Of a DNA stretch of 64,000 bases, positions 16,547-26,194 are shown piece by piece. A program made the translations under genes and the position numbers. Below the pieces are notes generated by a model. The model did no database searches. It had not been told where the DNA came from and saw nothing but the letters and a program-made list of their open reading frames with translations. Numbering within the stretch: the first letter of the stretch is position 1; each line of letters opens with the position of its first letter. Source of the DNA: Marinilongibacter aquaticus (GTDB taxonomy: Bacteria > Bacteroidota > Bacteroidia > Cytophagales > Spirosomataceae); the NCBI RefSeq assembly GCF_020149935.1, contig NZ_CP083757.1:4303501-4367500 (forward strand), given 5' to 3'.

Positions 16547-17811
16547 TTTACTTATGTGTTAAATTATAAATACAACTTGCTTGATATCAATGGATTTGAT
16601 GGCAACGATTGAATATACGACATTCGCTTGTTGTTCCATTACTTTGTTCGCTATTTTATCCGCTTTTAATCATAAGGGATACTGTAAAAGTTATTGGCAA
16701 TGCCCTGTTCCCAATTGAAGTTTTAGACTTAGGGAAGCGGGCCTTTCTCGAAGGTTCGGATAATTTGCCCATTTATTTGTCCAAGGATCTGGGCTTCGGC
16801 GATACGGCATGAATACGAATTATATCCGTCTGAACTTCTTTGAAAGGCCCTATACGGTTGCCCTTGTCCCGAAAATAGGGTAGATAAGCACCGGAGAATC
16901 CCGGCTTGGGGCATCTCAGGCGTTCCTCCTGTCAATTGTAGGGTTAAAGCGTAGCGGAATTGATCGGGCTGGGCTTGACAGTTCAATTGCTGGCATTCTT
17001 CAGGATGCAATGGATAGCTTGTTTAGGACCGTACAATTGGACGTACTTCTAAATATTTGGGAATAATGCTGGCCAAAGTTAAGATCAACGGGTTGCGTGT
17101 TGCCGACCTTCCCAGGCCCGATTCCGTGGATTTAGGAAAGAACGAGAGCATTGTCCCATTCGAATCAAAGATTTGCCCGGGCTGAAAGTTTGGGATTGTC
17201 CAAAAGTTGGGAAGTGGATGGCTGGACCCAATGGGAAATTGCGAATTGACCGTGCCGGGCATTGCGGCATTACCGGGCTCACTCGCAGCCCTTTCAACCT
17301 TGATCGTTCAGGCTATCCCTATCTTAGGCACCCGTGTAGGGAAGCCCAGGTCCTATCGGTAGATGGCCGTTTGGGCCGGACCCTTTAATGAGAGGGTTGC
17401 CGGAAGTGGGTGCAGATCCGCCATCGGCCGTGCATGGATATGGTCAGCCCCCTTGGCTTCATGTTCGGCAGGGCACAGGGGGTGGCCGCAAAGGTGCTGA
17501 AGGTGGCACCGCTGTCGGAGACCGGGTGTGCAATTGCCCGTTTGATTGTCTTGGCAGTCGGCTTTGGTGTCGGCCGCATGGCCATTGCTGTTGTTTGCCG
17601 GAATGCGTTATTGAAAAGGCAAGGGCCCGATACTTGTTAATCCGGTAAGTTGGCCAGAAATAGGCTTGGCATTTGTGCAGTTGTCTTGGATTTCCGGTTG
17701 CCGGAATTCAAAGCTGCACAAATGCTCTTGACTGAATCCTGATTTGCCGAGCCCATTGGAAAACCATTTGGTTCCCAATTCCATTTGATGGGAAAGCCAC
17801 TTTATTCCCCG
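16547..17811. other. Long gene-poor stretch, likely decayed coding DNA
   Basis: About 1.26 kb with only short frames in all readings and no domain I can name. Several plus-strand pieces (for example near 17410-17640, AGGVAAKVL-like hydrophobic stretches) look protein-like but shift frame repeatedly. It could be the remains of a membrane-protein gene. It contains one well-formed nested hairpin (17669-17725), listed separately. Confidence 0.4.
17669..17725. repeat. Nested perfect inverted repeat in a gene-poor stretch
   Basis: The outer arms are gcatttgtgcag (17669-17680) and ctgcacaaatgc (17714-17725), a perfect 12-bp match. Inside the 33-nt loop a second perfect stem, ttccgg/ccggaa with a 3-nt loop, lies at 17692-17706. 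It sits 87 nt beyond the stop of the leftward collagen-like lipoprotein gene, so it may be that gene's terminator, although no U-tract follows. A structured RNA element or protein-binding cruciform is also possible. Confidence 0.5.
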
Positions 17812-18393
17812 TTACTCAGAAATATTAAAGAGCTTGGCTATTTCCCCATAATTCATTTTGGTGTAGTCGGGTGCGGCCTGAGAAATTCCGCCTTTTGTAC
17901 TTGATTTGGCCGAGGCTGCCGTTCCACCGGGAATTACGACATATCTGTATTCGTCGAAATAGGTGAACAGGTTGGTTCCACCGTCCGTTGTGGTGACCCT
18001 TACTTGCAGATGAGTACCTCCCGTTCCTTCGGCCAGGACATAATAGTAATATTCGCTTTGCGAATTCAAAGAGAAAGGCAGTGCATAGACTCCCGCATTG
18101 GTCCCCGAATTCTTTCTTCCGTAAACCAGGGCAACATCTGTGTCCAGATTAAATTCGGAACCCTTGAAGATTTCAAGCCCCATTATATTGTTCTGCTGTG
18201 CCCCGCCTGAGAGGTAGTTCACCGACATCCAGTCGGAATAAGTCACATTTGCCGTTCCCGCTTCTCCCTGTATGCCCTGCGGCCCCTGATTGCCCTGTGG
18301 GCCTTGTGGGCCAACTTCTCCATCGTCCCCACCGCATGAAAACAGTCCCCAAGCCATGCAGAAGATTGTGAAAAATTTTACTGTTTCTTTCAT
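17812..18393 (-). CDS. Collagen-like-repeat lipoprotein
   Basis: A 193-residue lipoprotein: signal residues 1-20 with lipobox GLFSC (Cys20), then GGDDGEV and a short collagen-type Gly-Pro-Gln run (GPQGPQGNQGPQGIQGE, residues about 28-44). A beta-rich domain follows, ending in an Ala/Ser/Gly-rich stretch and NYGEIAKLFNISE. Bacteroidota lipoproteins of this layout are surface or periplasmic and of unknown function. Five or six collagen triplets are too few for a long triple helix but may trimerise the head domain. It lies 89 nt after the GAF-AraC regulator on the same strand and may be its target. Confidence 0.75.
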   Translation of the reverse strand: MKETVKFFTIFCMAWGLFSCGGDDGEVGPQGPQGNQGPQGIQGEAGTANVTYSDWMSVNYLSGGAQQNNIMGLEIFKGSEFNLDTDVALVYGRKNSGTNAGVYALPFSLNSQSEYYYYVLAEGTGGTHLQVRVTTTDGGTNLFTYFDEYRYVVIPGGTAASAKSSTKGGISQAAPDYTKMNYGEIAKLFNISE

Positions 18394-18482
18394 TTCTTTT
18401 TTTGTTTTAAAGTCGTAATACCTTTTACAAACCTAGCAGTCGGTCGAAATGGTGGCGTCCCGCATGTTTTAGTTTCAAGAAA

Positions 18483-19583
18483 TCAGGACTTTTCTGCCAT
18501 TTCTGCCTTGAACTGCTTTGGGGACATGCCCGTATGCTTTTTAAAGGCTTGGTAGAAGGCGGATTTGGAATTGAATCCGGCCTCCAGTGCCATTGAGACG
18601 ATGGTGTATTGAGAAAAGGCTTGGTCTCCCATCTTTTTTTTGACGTCGTTGACACGGAAGCTGTTCGTGTAGTCAGAAAAATTGCAGCTCCGAAGCCTGT
18701 TGATGATTTGCGAGAGGTAATTGCTGCTTATTTTCAAGCGTGCGGCCACGGTATCCAAACTCAGGGCATTGTCCCTGTATATTTTTGAGTGTTCGAAGAG
18801 TTGCTGCAGTTCTTGATAATAGATGTTGTCATCTTTTATGTGCACCTTTTTCTGATAGATCTGCTGCAGTTTTTTTTCAATTAAACCGCATATTAATTGG
18901 AACATGAACAGGTGATTGGCTTTGAAGAAATTGGGTTGGCTGTTTTCCGAATCCAAAACGCCAATGACCCTTTTGTCGATAATTATCGGAACCGCCAATT
19001 CGGAGCTTCGGCTCATATCGTCGACAATGTACCGGTGGTCCAGGCTTGTGTCCCCTACGAGTTCGTATTTCCCCGTTCGGGCCACTGTGCCCACTATGCC
19101 TTCCCCTATGGCCAGGGTAATGGGGGTGAGAACTTTTTGTTCTGCACCGTTTCCTTTGTGTCCAAAGGCTGCTTTTTGTACCAATTTGCCGTGTTCGACA
19201 TGGTACAGTACACAATCTTCCAGACCGAGTTGCGAAATGCAGTTTTTGACAATGTCCCAAAAAACGGTTTCGATGCTGTTCTTGGTAAACAGGGAAGTGG
19301 CAAAGTAAGAAAGTATGGTTAGGGTTTCGGACAATGTCTCTTTAACGTATTCTTCCTTTCTTGCCGAAGTTAAGCTGCGGATTACCGGGTTGTGTTCGTC
19401 AAATCGATAGAGCATCTCGTTTTTCTTAGGGTGGGACGGTGCCTTGCCGTCGTTAAAAACAAAGGAAAGTGCCCCGTGTTTTAGGCTGGAATATTCTCTT
19501 TCCCGATGATTCAAAAGTTGATTGACTAAAAAGGCCAAGCTGGTAAAATAAAGTAGGCTCTGTGCTTCCATAACTTTTTCCAT
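18483..19583 (-). CDS. GAF-domain AraC-type transcriptional regulator
   Basis: 366 residues from the ATG at 19583; an in-frame TTG lies 12 nt upstream. Residues about 115-255 form a GAF domain (CVLYHVEHGKLVQKAAFG, GEGIVGTVARTGKYELVGDTS, ELAVPIIIDKRVIGVLDSEN). The C-terminal 100 residues are an AraC/XylS HTH pair (LDTVAARLKISSNYLSQIIN, YTIVSMALEAGFNSKSAFYQAFKKHTGMSPKQFK). GAF-AraC proteins are usually cytosolic sensors of a small ligand; the ligand is unknown. The next gene downstream on the same strand is the collagen-like lipoprotein. Confidence 0.88.
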   Translation of the reverse strand: MEKVMEAQSLLYFTSLAFLVNQLLNHREREYSSLKHGALSFVFNDGKAPSHPKKNEMLYRFDEHNPVIRSLTSARKEEYVKETLSETLTILSYFATSLFTKNSIETVFWDIVKNCISQLGLEDCVLYHVEHGKLVQKAAFGHKGNGAEQKVLTPITLAIGEGIVGTVARTGKYELVGDTSLDHRYIVDDMSRSSELAVPIIIDKRVIGVLDSENSQPNFFKANHLFMFQLICGLIEKKLQQIYQKKVHIKDDNIYYQELQQLFEHSKIYRDNALSLDTVAARLKISSNYLSQIINRLRSCNFSDYTNSFRVNDVKKKMGDQAFSQYTIVSMALEAGFNSKSAFYQAFKKHTGMSPKQFKAEMAEKS

Positions 19584-20010
19584 TTTTGTTGCCAAGCTTC
19601 CGGGCGGGTCCCGGGCCCGGGCAATTTATTTTTAATTCAATTTTAGGTCCAAGGGGCTGTCCACAGCAAGAGACCCTGTTCCGCCGATTTTACAGCCGCA
19701 TATTGTCATTGGACAGACCTCCGATAATGCATTTTTATCCCGTGCCCGCCGTCCATGTGCATGAGCCCGGTTCCGTAGATCCAGGGGACATTCCCTTCGA
19801 ATACCTCCTTGGTACTGAATTTCCCTGGGCCGGAAGGTGTTTTGTGTTTGCGGGAGCTGTCGATACTCTTCAAGGATGGACGGTTTGCCGCAGGTTTACG
19901 CCGAGGCCGTGGGCCTTTTAAAAGCACGGAAGTGCTTTCGGTCGATGAGGAGTTCATGTCCCTTGAGCCGCAAACGGGGATGGTGCCGGGGAATGCCTTT
20001 CGGCCTGATT
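19584..20010. other. Gene-poor stretch between the seven-repeat lipoprotein and the GAF-AraC gene
   Basis: About 430 nt with only overlapping short frames and nothing recognisable. It should contain the promoter of the GAF-AraC gene. No clear terminator hairpin was found for the lipoprotein gene that ends at 20011. Confidence 0.4.
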
Positions 20011-21294
20011 TTATTCTGCAAAGACGGCACTGGCCAGCGAATATCCATTTTCCAATGATAGGGCAACAGGTGCGTTGTTTTTCCATAGCCTCGCTTTATT
20101 GGAACTTCCGTCGCTTTCGTAGCCGGCCACATACACATCATTGCCCAGCACAAATACCGATTTGGCATCGGCGGCATTATGGCCGTCCGTCAGGGCGGTC
20201 GGTTCACCGTTTTTCCAGACTTTGGCCACCCTGTTGGTGCCATTCCTTTCGAACCCCGCGACGTAAATACTGTTGCCGGAAACAAATATTGAATTTGCCC
20301 ATGCACTGTGGGTGCCGTCGGTCAAATCTTGGGATACACCGTTTTTCCAAACCTTGGCGACATCTTTACTGCCATTGTATTCACTGCCGGCGGCATAAAC
20401 GTCCCCGTCCAAAGCGAACACTGAACTGACGGAAGCCGATTGACTGCCGTCGGTCAAATTTGTGGGTACACCGTTTTTCCAGATTTTCGCGATCCGGATT
20501 CCCGAACTGTTTTTTTCGCTGCCCCCCGCATATACATCATTGCCGTGGACTTGTACACTTCTGGCCTCTGCATCAAAATTCCCATCGGTCTGAAAAACCG
20601 GTACGCCATTTTTCCAGACCGTCGCTATGAACCTGTTGCCCGTTTGTTCAAGACCGGCCGCAAATACATCCTCTCCTGACACGTATATGGATTCGATTAA
20701 AGAGCTGTTGGATGTGCTGTACTGAAATATGGAGCTCCCGTCTTTCCAGACCTTTGGCGTGCGGGTACTGCCATGGGTTTCGTAACCGCCCACATAAACA
20801 TGCGTTCCGTGCGTAAACACGGACGGGGCCAGGGAAGGATTGCCGCTGTTTGACAGGGCTTCGGGCACACCGTTGATCCAGAGAGTGGCGATCTTGTTCC
20901 CGCCATTGTCCCGGGTGCCGGAAATATAGATATTGGGCGTAACCGTCAGGGTGCAACTGGCGATCGCATTCCCCACGGCTGCGGTGATGGTCACATGGCC
21001 GCCGCTATTGGCCGTCACCCTACCGTTGGCATCCACCGTGGCTATGGCAGGATCGCTCGAATCCCATTTTATGGCTTCTCCATGGATGTCCGTGACGACC
21101 GCAAGCTGCTCGATATCATTTGTATGGAGCTCGAGGCTGGCCCTGTCAAGTGCGATGGCGGAGATTTTCGGAGAATCTTGATCCCTTTTACTGCAGGCGT
21201 AGAATGCACTGCTCAGGATAAAAAGTATCGCCAGGATTCCGAAAGCCCTCGATGAAGGGCCGAATGATTTTTTGGGTTCGGGAAAATGTAGCAT
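20011..21294 (-). CDS. BIG2-domain lipoprotein with seven internal propeller-like repeats
   Basis: A 427-residue lipoprotein: signal with lipobox SAFYAC (Cys near 34). Residues about 42-120 match a bacterial Ig-like BIG2 domain (WDSSDPAIATVDANGRVTA, GHVTITAAVG). The rest is seven tandem repeats of about 44 residues with consensus DVYVAGxExNGxxxxAKVWKNGxPxxLTDG followed by A-x-SVFVxGN. Seven such beta-rich units suggest one seven-bladed propeller. It is probably outer-surface exposed in a binding role; no catalytic motif is visible. It begins 103 nt downstream of the hybrid sensor gene on the same strand, a common arrangement for a sensor and its target or accessory surface protein. Confidence 0.8.
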   Translation of the reverse strand: MLHFPEPKKSFGPSSRAFGILAILFILSSAFYACSKRDQDSPKISAIALDRASLELHTNDIEQLAVVTDIHGEAIKWDSSDPAIATVDANGRVTANSGGHVTITAAVGNAIASCTLTVTPNIYISGTRDNGGNKIATLWINGVPEALSNSGNPSLAPSVFTHGTHVYVGGYETHGSTRTPKVWKDGSSIFQYSTSNSSLIESIYVSGEDVFAAGLEQTGNRFIATVWKNGVPVFQTDGNFDAEARSVQVHGNDVYAGGSEKNSSGIRIAKIWKNGVPTNLTDGSQSASVSSVFALDGDVYAAGSEYNGSKDVAKVWKNGVSQDLTDGTHSAWANSIFVSGNSIYVAGFERNGTNRVAKVWKNGEPTALTDGHNAADAKSVFVLGNDVYVAGYESDGSSNKARLWKNNAPVALSLENGYSLASAVFAE

Positions 21295-21397
21295 GATTCA
21301 ATAAGTTTATTGACCAAAACTACAAGAGGGGCGGGCAATGGCCTTGTACTATTGTTTCAAGTGTATGTATCGATGTCGCAAAATCAAGAGGGACTGC

Positions 21398-24300
21398 TTA
21401 TTTTTTATGATTTTCCCTGTATTCGGAGGGTGATGAACCGTGCACCTTCCTAAAGGTTTTGGAAAAGTAGGCCACATCGTCAAAATTGACCTCGTAGGCA
21501 ATTTCGCTGATGTTTAGGTCCGTGCTACTCAATAGTGTCTTTGCTTTTTCAAGACGTATGGAATTGATGTACAGGGTTGTGGATTTTCCGGTAAGGGCCT
21601 TTATTTTACGGTGCATTTGGGAACGGCTGATGTGCAGGGATTTCGCCAGCTCGTCTATGGGGATTTTAGTGCTCTTGGACAGGGCATAGGTTTGTAGCTG
21701 CTTAATAAAGTCGATATCGATTTGTTGTACGCTTGCTTGTTTGGACTGCCGTATTTGGAGTAAGTGGCCGAAATGGGACTTGGTGTGCTCGACCCTTTTC
21801 AGCAAATTGCCGATAATGAGGAGTAATTCCCGTTCATTAAAGGGTTTGTACAAATAGGCGTCCGCACCCAGCGTATACCCTTTGAGCTTGGATTCCGTCT
21901 GGGTTCTGGCACTGACCATTATAAAAGGGATGTGCGAAGTCTTTATGTTTTGCTTTATTTTTTGACAAAATTCGAAACCGTCCATTTTGGGCATGCTCAC
22001 ATCGCTTATAATGAAGTCTATGGACTTTTTTTGTGCAGTTTTAATGCCTTCATCCCCATTGGTCGCTGTGTATATGCGGTAGGTCCCGTGCAGCAGTTGT
22101 TTTAGATACTGCCTTATTTCATAATTGTCTTCGACTATAAGAATTGAAAAAACCGTGCCGGCCTGTACATGTTGATCCGGCCCGTTCGTCCCTTCTTTTG
22201 GGCTTTCTTCCCTTTCAACAAATGGCAATCTGGTTTTTGGAGTAGCCAAATCGGCCTTATTGGTAATGGGCAGACGTATTGAGAACAGTGAGCCTTTGCC
22301 GGGCTCGCTCTCTACGCTTATGGACCCGCTCATCAATTCCACCAATTCCTTGGTCAGGGCCATGCCGATACCGCTGCCCAGGTTCTTGTCCAGGTCGAAA
22401 GTTTTGTAATAACGGTTAAAAACATGGGGCAGGTGTTCTTTCCCAATGCCGGTTCCCGTGTCCCGAACTCGAATTTCGATGTGTTCGTCTTCTTTTTTGA
22501 CGTTCACCAAAACCGCACCGTCTCTTTGGGTGAATTTTAAAGCGTTCGAGAGTAAATTGTTCATTACCTTCTGAAGTTTGTCATCATCGAAATCCATTAT
22601 TTGTGTTTTGGTCTCCGAAGAAAACCGTAGGTTGATATTTTTGGGCTCGGCCAAAGCATTGTAATATGAAACCACTGTTTTTATGAATGGAATGATATCG
22701 CCCTGCTTATAGCTTAGCTCCATCTTTTTGGCATCCAAAGAGACCAAGTCCAGCATTTGGTTGACCAGGGACAATAGTCGATTGCTGCTTTTTTCAATAT
22801 GCTTGGCCTTGTCCACGATACCGGTTTGCGAATCGTTTTTTTGCAGGGATTTTGACAGCCCGCCGATAACGGTAAGTGGCGTCCTGAACTCATGCGATAT
22901 ATTGGCGTACATTTTGGACTGTAACCGGTTTATCTCTCTTGTTTTCTGTGTTTCGATATGGGCTATTTTACTTTTTAGGAAGAGGTGGATGACCAATGCG
23001 GCACTGCCCAGTACGAGCAGGAAATAAATCACGTAGGCCATTGTCGTCCTGTACCATGGGGGCCTAATGGCAATTGCAAATTCTGACAGGTTTTTATCTC
23101 GGTCCAGTAGGTTTATGTTGTAATTGGATTTTACCCGTAATATGTGCTTTCCATAATTCAGGTTGGAAAAATAAACCGTTTGGGCTTCCATGGCATGCCA
23201 CGGGTTGTCATCCAAACTATAGCTGTAATCCACATTGATGGCATGTTCCAAATCCAAACTGGAAAATTGGATGGCCATATCGTTTTCCTTGTGCGTGAGA
23301 CTGATTTTGTTTTGATAGGGCATGCGGATGAAATCACGGGATTCTCCATTGATTTTCAAATCCGTTATTAAAGGTCTTTGGGCTGCGTTCAGTTGTGTCG
23401 GTCTGTTGAGCTCAATCGTCTGAATTCCTGTATCGGTACCAAAATAGAGCGTATTGGTGTTCCCGTCGAAATAACCGGAGGTAAACAAAAAGGCATTTGA
23501 GATCAATCCGGAATCCGTGGTGTAATTGATGATTTTATTCGTGCTTTGCAGGTAGACATAAAGGCCATTGCCGATGGAAGACATCCAAAGGTTGTTATGG
23601 GCATCGCACCGGATGGTCATTACTTTTTTGTCGAATAGCTTGCCGTCGATGCGTAACCTTTTGAAATTGTCTTTTTTTTCGTCATAGTATGCAATCCCCA
23701 AGTCTGTACTGAACCAAATAAGATTATTGCGGTCTTCTTCAATGGAAAACAGAATGTTGGAATTTATCGAATTTATGTCCTCTGACTTGTAAGTATAATG
23801 CCTGACAGGAAGTGTTTCTCCTTCCGGGTCATAGGACGAGACGTTGGGAAGCATGAATATGCCATTGGCGGCGGTGGCCATCCACAACCTGTCTTTGGAG
23901 TCAATGAACATTTTCAAGATTTTGGCTTCTTCGATACCGTACAGGGCATTGAGGGGTATTTCTTTTAAAAGCCCGCCGTTCCCATTGAGAACGACAATGC
24001 CTTTTGACCAGCAGCCCACCCAAATTTTACCATTGGAATCCTGCTCCAGCCCGTAAATCCTGAAAATGTTATCCGAGCTGCCCAAAGCAATTCTTTTTTC
24101 TACAGAATCCCTTTCGAGCTTTATGACATCACCCGACAGGGTGGTAACCCAGAGTTCCGGACCAATGGAATTCAATGCCAGGATATGGCCGTCAAGTACT
24201 CGGACCGGTTTTCGGTCCGAATCGATTTTATACAAACCGTTGATGCCCCCGATGTACAATTTGTCTCGATGCTTTATTATTCGTCGTGCATGTAGGGGAA

Positions 24301-25237
24301 TGGTTTGTGTTTTGAATATTGAAAGCATGGATTTGGATTTGAACAGGGCCCTTTCGGTACCCACCCAAAGTTGATTGTGCCGGTCAAAAAACAAGGTATT
24401 GATACCGTAGTTTCCGAAATCAATTGAGGAACGAATACTTGAAAGTCGAAAACTGTCAAAATCGAAATTGTACAGGCTTGTTTTGGAGGCCAGAACCGTC
24501 CTTTCCCCAAAATGAGCAGAATGTAAAATCGCACTGTCGGTAATTGCCCTTTTTTGAATGCCCTGTTCGGTATAGCTGGCGATACTGTCGTCAAATGCCA
24601 AAAGCAACTGATTGGCACTGTAAACTAGCATGTTTATGGGCTTCTGAAACTCCTTTTTATGGACTATTTGATCTTTCGAAACACTGTACTTGTACAGTAT
24701 ACTTCCCGTGCTTATCCAAAAGGAATCCGTGTCCACAACCGCTATTTTGCTATTGGTGGTACCCATGTTTACCTTTTTAAAGGTATCGGTGTTCGTGTTG
24801 AATAACAAAATGCCCTCGTCGTATAGGACTACGTATGTGCCGGCATTTAACTCATGAAATTCTTTGGCATAAAAGATTTTGCCGCCCGGATACTTGTTGA
24901 GCGTCCTGAATTCTCTTTTGAATAGATTGAAACGGCTTATCCCGCCTCCTTGGGTGCCTATCAGCAGCTCCTTGTCCTTTAGTGCAAAAATGTCATAAAC
25001 CGCATTTGCCGCTAACGAATTCCTCTCTTCAATGGAGTGCCTGACAACCTTAATGTTATTGCCATCAAAACGGCATAAACCATCCTCGGTCCCAATCCAT
25101 ACGAAGCCCAGACTGTCTTGTGCTATTGTATTGATCCATTGATTGGGCAAATTCTCGATTTTTGAAAAAGTCAATATGCCCTGTGGATAACCTAAAGTTA
25201 TTTTTAGTAAAAATATTACAAGAACTGACCTTTTCAT
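21398..25237 (-). CDS. Hybrid two-component system sensor/regulator (HTCS)
   Basis: 1279 residues from the ATG at 25237, which gives a clean signal peptide (MKRSVLVIFLLKITLGYPQG). In order: a two-part periplasmic beta-propeller of Reg_prop repeats (for example GFVWIGTEDGLCRFDG, KIWVGCWSKGI), a Y_Y_Y domain near 650-740, one membrane helix near 745-770, HisKA with His in NISHEFRTPLTV, HATPase_c (NNLLSNALKFTQ, GTGIGKEHLPHVF, GSGIGMALTKEL), a receiver domain with Asp in FIISDVSMPKMDG, and a C-terminal AraC HTH (LHISRSQMHRKIKALTG, FDDVAYFSKTFRKVHG). HTCS proteins in Bacteroidota sense periplasmic oligosaccharides and switch on polysaccharide-utilisation genes. Here no SusC/D pair is in view, so the regulon is unclear. 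Confidence 0.93.
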   Translation of the reverse strand: MKRSVLVIFLLKITLGYPQGILTFSKIENLPNQWINTIAQDSLGFVWIGTEDGLCRFDGNNIKVVRHSIEERNSLAANAVYDIFALKDKELLIGTQGGGISRFNLFKREFRTLNKYPGGKIFYAKEFHELNAGTYVVLYDEGILLFNTNTDTFKKVNMGTTNSKIAVVDTDSFWISTGSILYKYSVSKDQIVHKKEFQKPINMLVYSANQLLLAFDDSIASYTEQGIQKRAITDSAILHSAHFGERTVLASKTSLYNFDFDSFRLSSIRSSIDFGNYGINTLFFDRHNQLWVGTERALFKSKSMLSIFKTQTIPLHARRIIKHRDKLYIGGINGLYKIDSDRKPVRVLDGHILALNSIGPELWVTTLSGDVIKLERDSVEKRIALGSSDNIFRIYGLEQDSNGKIWVGCWSKGIVVLNGNGGLLKEIPLNALYGIEEAKILKMFIDSKDRLWMATAANGIFMLPNVSSYDPEGETLPVRHYTYKSEDINSINSNILFSIEEDRNNLIWFSTDLGIAYYDEKKDNFKRLRIDGKLFDKKVMTIRCDAHNNLWMSSIGNGLYVYLQSTNKIINYTTDSGLISNAFLFTSGYFDGNTNTLYFGTDTGIQTIELNRPTQLNAAQRPLITDLKINGESRDFIRMPYQNKISLTHKENDMAIQFSSLDLEHAINVDYSYSLDDNPWHAMEAQTVYFSNLNYGKHILRVKSNYNINLLDRDKNLSEFAIAIRPPWYRTTMAYVIYFLLVLGSAALVIHLFLKSKIAHIETQKTREINRLQSKMYANISHEFRTPLTVIGGLSKSLQKNDSQTGIVDKAKHIEKSSNRLLSLVNQMLDLVSLDAKKMELSYKQGDIIPFIKTVVSYYNALAEPKNINLRFSSETKTQIMDFDDDKLQKVMNNLLSNALKFTQRDGAVLVNVKKEDEHIEIRVRDTGTGIGKEHLPHVFNRYYKTFDLDKNLGSGIGMALTKELVELMSGSISVESEPGKGSLFSIRLPITNKADLATPKTRLPFVEREESPKEGTNGPDQHVQAGTVFSILIVEDNYEIRQYLKQLLHGTYRIYTATNGDEGIKTAQKKSIDFIISDVSMPKMDGFEFCQKIKQNIKTSHIPFIMVSARTQTESKLKGYTLGADAYLYKPFNERELLLIIGNLLKRVEHTKSHFGHLLQIRQSKQASVQQIDIDFIKQLQTYALSKSTKIPIDELAKSLHISRSQMHRKIKALTGKSTTLYINSIRLEKAKTLLSSTDLNISEIAYEVNFDDVAYFSKTFRKVHGSSPSEYRENHKK

Positions 25238-25784
25238 AAAGTAATACTTTTGCACTGGATGTATAAAGATAGGATTCTTTTATTGACTGTTTCTGAATAT
25301 TCTCAATCCCCGGCTCAACGGTATTGAGAATGTTTGCATGCCGTCTATTAACGAACCTGTTTGGGGGCGTGGTTATTGTGAAATTTGCCAATGGGGCTTT
25401 CTGCCCATTAACGGAATTGAACCCTTCTCGCTTCGAGAGTAAGATTCACTTTGGATTCGCTGGGGTATGGTCGGCAATCAAGTGTCTCTTGAACAGGGTA
25501 AGTGGCAGAGAGGGCATCAGGGCTTGCGGAGTTCAGGTTTTGCTGTCCTTCCTTTTGACAGGCGAGCCTTTTTTCTTTGATTCATAATGATCGGTATTGT
25601 ATTTCGGCATCTCCCCTTCATATGCCCACTGCCTGCATTTTGTCTCCAGGAAAGCCCGAAGAGTACGGGCCACGAGACGAATATGTGGCCTATGGGAAGC
25701 CCTATCCCATTTAGAAAAACCCTGATTTAAGTAGGCCAAATTGCATAGCTTCCGACAAATCAGGATGGCCGGGGGTTTGCTCGT
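25238..25784. other. Gene-poor stretch between LytTR gene and HTCS gene
   Basis: About 550 nt with short frames on both strands and no recognised domain. The HTCS promoter must lie near its left end. Nothing else is supported. Confidence 0.4.
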
Positions 25785-26126
25785 CTATGTACTTTGCAGT
25801 GTTTGATTTTCTTTGAGTCCCTTTAGTACCGTGGCCGTCCTCCTTCTGGAACTTTTTATTTTATGGCCGCTGGTCATGGTTATCAGGACATGGAGTTGGC
25901 TGAGGCGAAAGCTCCTTATCTTGGAGACGTTCACAACCGTGCTGCGGTTTACTCTCAGAAACCGGGAAGCATCGAGCTGGCTGGCCACATGGCACAGGCT
26001 CCGTGCCACCGTGACCAGGGGGGGCTTTGCCGTACTGAAAATGGTGGTGTAGTTGCTGTTGCTTTCCAACAGGATTATCCGCCTGCAATCCATTTCGACA
26101 TTATTGGGGAGTAGTAATTTTTCCAT
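25785..26126 (-). CDS. Stand-alone LytTR DNA-binding protein
   Basis: 113 residues from the ATG at 26126. The in-frame start 57 nt upstream would translate one arm of a hairpin, so I prefer 26126. The whole protein is one LytTR domain: CRRIILLESNSNYTTIF, VARSLCHVASQLDASRFLRV, NRSTVVNVSKIRSF. There is no receiver domain, so control must come from expression level or a partner. It follows the SprB-repeat gene on the same strand with a hairpin in between, and may regulate that surface protein or a distant target. Confidence 0.82.
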   Translation of the reverse strand: MEKLLLPNNVEMDCRRIILLESNSNYTTIFSTAKPPLVTVARSLCHVASQLDASRFLRVNRSTVVNVSKIRSFRLSQLHVLITMTSGHKIKSSRRRTATVLKGLKENQTLQST

Positions 26127-26147
26127 GTATTGGATGGTATGGCGTTC

Positions 26148-26181
26148 GGCCAGCGGGATTTTTGAGAACGTCCCGCTGGCC
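26148..26181 (-). terminator. Hairpin between the SprB-repeat gene and the LytTR gene
   Basis: A perfect 11-bp stem, ggccagcggga (26148-26158) and tcccgctggcc (26171-26181), with a 12-nt loop, starts 13 nt after the SprB-repeat stop. No U-run follows on the minus strand. It could terminate the long upstream transcript or act in the LytTR leader, since it ends 21 nt before the LytTR start. Confidence 0.5.
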
Positions 26182-26194
26182 AAATAATGTACCT

